Source: Gordonia liuliyuniae (GTDB lineage Bacteria > Actinomycetota > Actinomycetes > Mycobacteriales > Mycobacteriaceae). Taken from it: DNA of 64,000 bases. This document shows, piece by piece, positions 61,645 through 64,000 of this stretch. The translations under genes and the position numbers were made by a program. The notes beneath the pieces are model-generated. The model was given only the letters and a program-made list of their open reading frames with translations. It was not told where the DNA came from and did no database searches. Position 1 is the first letter of the stretch; the number at the start of each line of letters is the position of its first letter. The stretch covers positions 248,001 through 312,000 of the forward strand of contig NZ_JAKKOT010000004.1 of the NCBI RefSeq assembly GCF_021739025.1, written 5' to 3'.

Positions 61645-62478
61645 TCAGGTCGTGATGACGCCCGCGGTCAGCAGGATCAGAACGAGGAGACCGAGCGCGA
61701 TGCGGTAGCCGGCGAACCAGGCGAGTGAGTGGCCCGACACGAATTTGAGCAGCCAGGCGATCGACACGTAGCCGAGCACGAAAGCGATGAAGGTGGCGAC
61801 CAGGATCTGCGGTCCGGACGCGCTCACCCCGCTCCCGTCGGGACTGAAGGCGTCCGGCAGGCTGAACAGACCGGACGCGAGGACCGCGGGAATCGCGATC
61901 AGGAATGAGAAGCGGAACGCGGCTTCCCGCTTCATCCCGAAGAACAGGCCGGCGCTCGCCGTGCCACCCGACCGGGAGACACCCGGGATCAGCGCGAGAC
62001 ACTGCGCGATGCCCATCGCGAGCGCGTCGCGCGGCCTCATCTGCTCCAGGGACTTGCCGGGCCGTTGGGCCGCGGTGATCTCCGCGGCGAGGAACACGAA
62101 CGAGAACGCGATCAGCATGATCGCCACCAGCCAGAGGTTGCGGCCCGCGGTACGGATCTCGTCTTTGAGGAGATAGCCGAGGAGGCCGATCGGGATGGTG
62201 GCGAGAATCACGTACCAGCCGAGTCGGTAGTCGAGGTCGCGACGAGACGAGTCGCGGAGACCGGCGAACCACGCGACGACGATCCGGCCGATGTCCTTCG
62301 CGAAGTACAGCAGCACCGCGAGTTCGGTTCCCAGCTGGGTGACCGCGGTGAACGACGCGCCCGCGTCCTGGCCGAACCAGATCTGCGACACGATGCGCAG
62401 ATGCCCGGACGAGGAGATCGGTAGGAACTCGGTCACGCCCTGCAGTGCTCCGAGCACCACCGCCTGCAGCCAACTCAT
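61645..62478 (-). CDS. uppP: Undecaprenyl-diphosphatase UppP
   Basis: A 277-residue membrane enzyme (BacA/UppP family): [16 protein letters not shown] is the first catalytic motif, and [19 protein letters not shown] the second, with the conserved arginine. Eight membrane segments. It recycles undecaprenyl phosphate for peptidoglycan synthesis; the PAP2 protein at 1 uses a different fold. ATG at 62478 fits the mycobacterial start MSWWQ; a GTG at 62490 lies 8 bases after TAGCAT and would be a leaderless alternative adding four residues. Confidence 0.95.
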   Translation of the reverse strand: MSWLQAVVLGALQGVTEFLPISSSGHLRIVSQIWFGQDAGASFTAVTQLGTELAVLLYFAKDIGRIVVAWFAGLRDSSRRDLDYRLGWYVILATIPIGLLGYLLKDEIRTAGRNLWLVAIMLIAFSFVFLAAEITAAQRPGKSLEQMRPRDALAMGIAQCLALIPGVSRSGGTASAGLFFGMKREAAFRFSFLIAIPAVLASGLFSLPDAFSPDGSGVSASGPQILVATFIAFVLGYVSIAWLLKFVSGHSLAWFAGYRIALGLLVLILLTAGVITT

Positions 62479-62547
62479 CGATTCGATCACGAGGGTGGAT
62501 GCTACCCATCGAACCTTGATTTTCTCTTATCCAGCAAGATGGATGCC

Positions 62548-63585
62548 ATGCGTGTGCGAACCAGATGGACGGCCGGCCTTCTCGCGGTGGCAGTGACTCT
62601 CACCCTGACGGCCTGCGGCTCCGACTCCGACGACGGCGACTCGTCGTCGCTCGACACGCTTCCGGTCGCGACCGCCGCGACGTCGCCGACCGACACCGCG
62701 AAGCCCGCAGGCACCGTCGTCGCACAGGACGCGGCGGCGGCGATCGCGGTCGCCGGATCGACGACCGCGGTGCTCGGCGCCGACGGCCGCACCGTCACCC
62801 TCCACCACGGCGCGGGGCAGGACGCGCCCGCGCCGAATCGTGTCGCCCTGCCGATCGACGGCGTCGTCGATCTGATCGCCCTGGACGATCACTTCCTGGC
62901 TGTGGGACCGCGCGGACTCGTCCGCGTCGACGGTGACGGGCGCACGTCGGTCGCCGATGCGCCGATCGATTCCCCGCTCTCGCTGGCCGTCGACGGCGAC
63001 AAGGTCCTCGTCGGCACGGCGAAGGGCAAGGTGCTCGTGCTGTCCGCGGCCGGTGAGCGGATCGACGAGTTCGGCGGCTTCGCACGCGTCGATGACATCC
63101 TCGTCGCGCCGACGTCGGCGACCGAGGTCGAGGGCCAGGTCAGCGTGTTCGACCGCGCTCAGTCGGCGATCCTTCCGATCGACGTCGAGAGCGGCGACCG
63201 TAAGGCGTCGCTGCGCGCGGGCAACGGCGCGACGAACGCCGTCGTCGACCGCTTCGGTCGCATCATGGTGACGGGGACCCGCGACGACGAGTTCTACGCG
63301 TTCTTCGGCGATCCGATCGTGATGCGGTTGCGCCACCCCGCTCCCGCGAGTCCGTTCGCGCTCGCCTACGACGAGAAGCGCGACCTGCTGTGGGTGTCCT
63401 CGACCGCCGAGAACGAGGCCGTCGCCTACGACCTGTCGCGGGGTGACGCCCGCGAACGCGGCCGGGTCCCGACTGTCGGTCAAGTGACCGCGATGGCGGT
63501 CGACCCGACGAGCGGCGACCTGCTGCTCGCATCTGGTCGCGACGACGGTCTGCAGGTCGTCGCCCCGACTGTGATCACGTCGTGA
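62548..63585 (+). CDS. Lipoprotein with beta-propeller-like repeats (LppL-like)
   Basis: About 345 residues. The signal region [20 protein letters not shown] ends in the lipobox LTAC, so it is a lipoprotein. The mature part consists of repeated short beta motifs ([60 protein letters not shown]) like a beta-propeller. It occupies the place of Rv2138 (LppL), just before pyrD. No function is known. The ATG at 62548 is used; an ATG at 62539 would add three residues. Divergent from uppP. Confidence 0.82.
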   Translation: MRVRTRWTAGLLAVAVTLTLTACGSDSDDGDSSSLDTLPVATAATSPTDTAKPAGTVVAQDAAAAIAVAGSTTAVLGADGRTVTLHHGAGQDAPAPNRVALPIDGVVDLIALDDHFLAVGPRGLVRVDGDGRTSVADAPIDSPLSLAVDGDKVLVGTAKGKVLVLSAAGERIDEFGGFARVDDILVAPTSATEVEGQVSVFDRAQSAILPIDVESGDRKASLRAGNGATNAVVDRFGRIMVTGTRDDEFYAFFGDPIVMRLRHPAPASPFALAYDEKRDLLWVSSTAENEAVAYDLSRGDARERGRVPTVGQVTAMAVDPTSGDLLLASGRDDGLQVVAPTVITS

Positions 63586-63652
63586 GCGCCGCGTCGCCGA
63601 ACCCACCCGTGTCCCGCATTCACCCCGCGTTCGGAGACTTGGAGTCGTCACC

Positions 63653-64000
63653 ATGTTGAGTACGTTGAACCGACTGGTCTATCCCCCGCTCCTCAAGGTG
63701 ATGTTCCTGGTTCCGCCGGAGCGGATCCACCGGATCATGGCCAGGATGATCGGTGTCGCCGGGAGGCTTCCGGTGGTCCGCACCCTGCTGTCGCGGGTGT
63801 TCGCGGGATCCGATCCCGCCCTGCGCAGCACCGTCTTCGGTGTCGACTTCCCGGCGCCCGTCGGTCTCGCCGCAGGCTTCGACAAGTCCGCCGAGTGCGT
63901 CAACGCGTGGGGGCAGCTCGGTTTCGGCTACGCCGAGATCGGCACGATCACCGGGCAGCCGCAGCCCGGCAATCCTGGGCCGCGACTCTTCCGGCTTCCC
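63653..64000 (+). CDS. pyrD: Dihydroorotate dehydrogenase (quinone), 5' end only
   Basis: The first 116 residues are visible and the frame is open at the window edge. The N-terminal membrane-associating helix [19 protein letters not shown] identifies the class 2 (quinone) enzyme, followed by [13 protein letters not shown] (FMN site) and [20 protein letters not shown]. It oxidises dihydroorotate in pyrimidine synthesis at the membrane. The ATG at 63653 has GGAG (63641-63644) 8 bases upstream. Same order as Rv2138-Rv2139. Confidence 0.93.
   Translation, partial: MLSTLNRLVYPPLLKVMFLVPPERIHRIMARMIGVAGRLPVVRTLLSRVFAGSDPALRSTVFGVDFPAPVGLAAGFDKSAECVNAWGQLGFGYAEIGTITGQPQPGNPGPRLFRLP

Overview
The window is high-GC chromosomal DNA from a mycolic-acid actinobacterium (Mycobacteriales; Gordonia or a close relative is my best guess, genus not certain). 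The evidence is a complete Pup-proteasome system (mpa, dop, pup, prcB, prcA, pafA, pafB, pafC), mycothiol ligase mshC, RbpA, FurA-KatG, and gene order from about 13.6 kb to the right end that follows, in reverse, the Mycobacterium tuberculosis Rv2050-Rv2139 segment. About 60 genes fill it; there is no prophage, CRISPR array, tRNA, rRNA or intact insertion sequence that I can see.

Layout. 1-7.2 kb: truncated PAP2-type membrane phosphatase, a phosphotriesterase-like hydrolase, leaderless furA with katG, an F420-type (LLM) oxidoreductase, a new 51-residue small gene with strong promoter, RBS and terminator, and a class III nucleotidyl cyclase. 7.3-12.1 kb: a tightly overlapping six-gene operon behind an iron-box-like promoter: FecB-type lipoprotein, FecCD-type permease, ATPase, two GATase/ThuA-like proteins of unknown role and an FmdE-like protein. 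12.1-18.7 kb: a DUF475/TerC membrane protein with a small Cys-motif protein, rbpA, ppm1, lnt, an amidohydrolase and fxsA. 18.7-29.3 kb: aerobic cobalamin (B12) pathway: cobN behind a cobalamin riboswitch, divergent cobG-cobH-cobIJ, and cobL-cobM-cobK with an SDR gene. 29.4-33.8 kb: FDOR-type oxidoreductase, a broken nitroreductase, Xaa-Pro peptidase divergent from a 5'-3' exonuclease, and a Q/G/P/Y-repeat membrane protein. 33.9-49.2 kb: helY, tatC, tatA, pafC, pafB, pafA, prcA, prcB, pup, dop, an FHA-ABC transporter gene and mpa, all on the minus strand. 49.3-64 kb: trmI, a thioesterase, hisG-hisE, a HAD phosphatase, B12-dependent metH, a PAC2 protein, mshC and a small partner, kinase-like/DUF3090/histidine phosphatase trio, uppP, a lipoprotein and the 5' end of pyrD.

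How it fits together. The cobalamin genes supply the cofactor of metH near the other end. FurA-KatG, mycothiol ligase, RbpA and the PafBC/proteasome genes form a stress-response theme. Lnt and Ppm1, fused in M. tuberculosis, are separate overlapping genes here and modify lipoproteins such as those encoded at 7.3 and 62.5 kb.

Two patterns cut across the annotation. First, short tandem repeats (14-20 bp units, two to four copies, unrelated from locus to locus) sit at or just past the stop codons of several genes, sometimes repeating the stop codon itself; coding versions keep multiples of three. Second, many genes start 6-7 bases after a TANNNT -10 box, so their mRNAs are probably leaderless.
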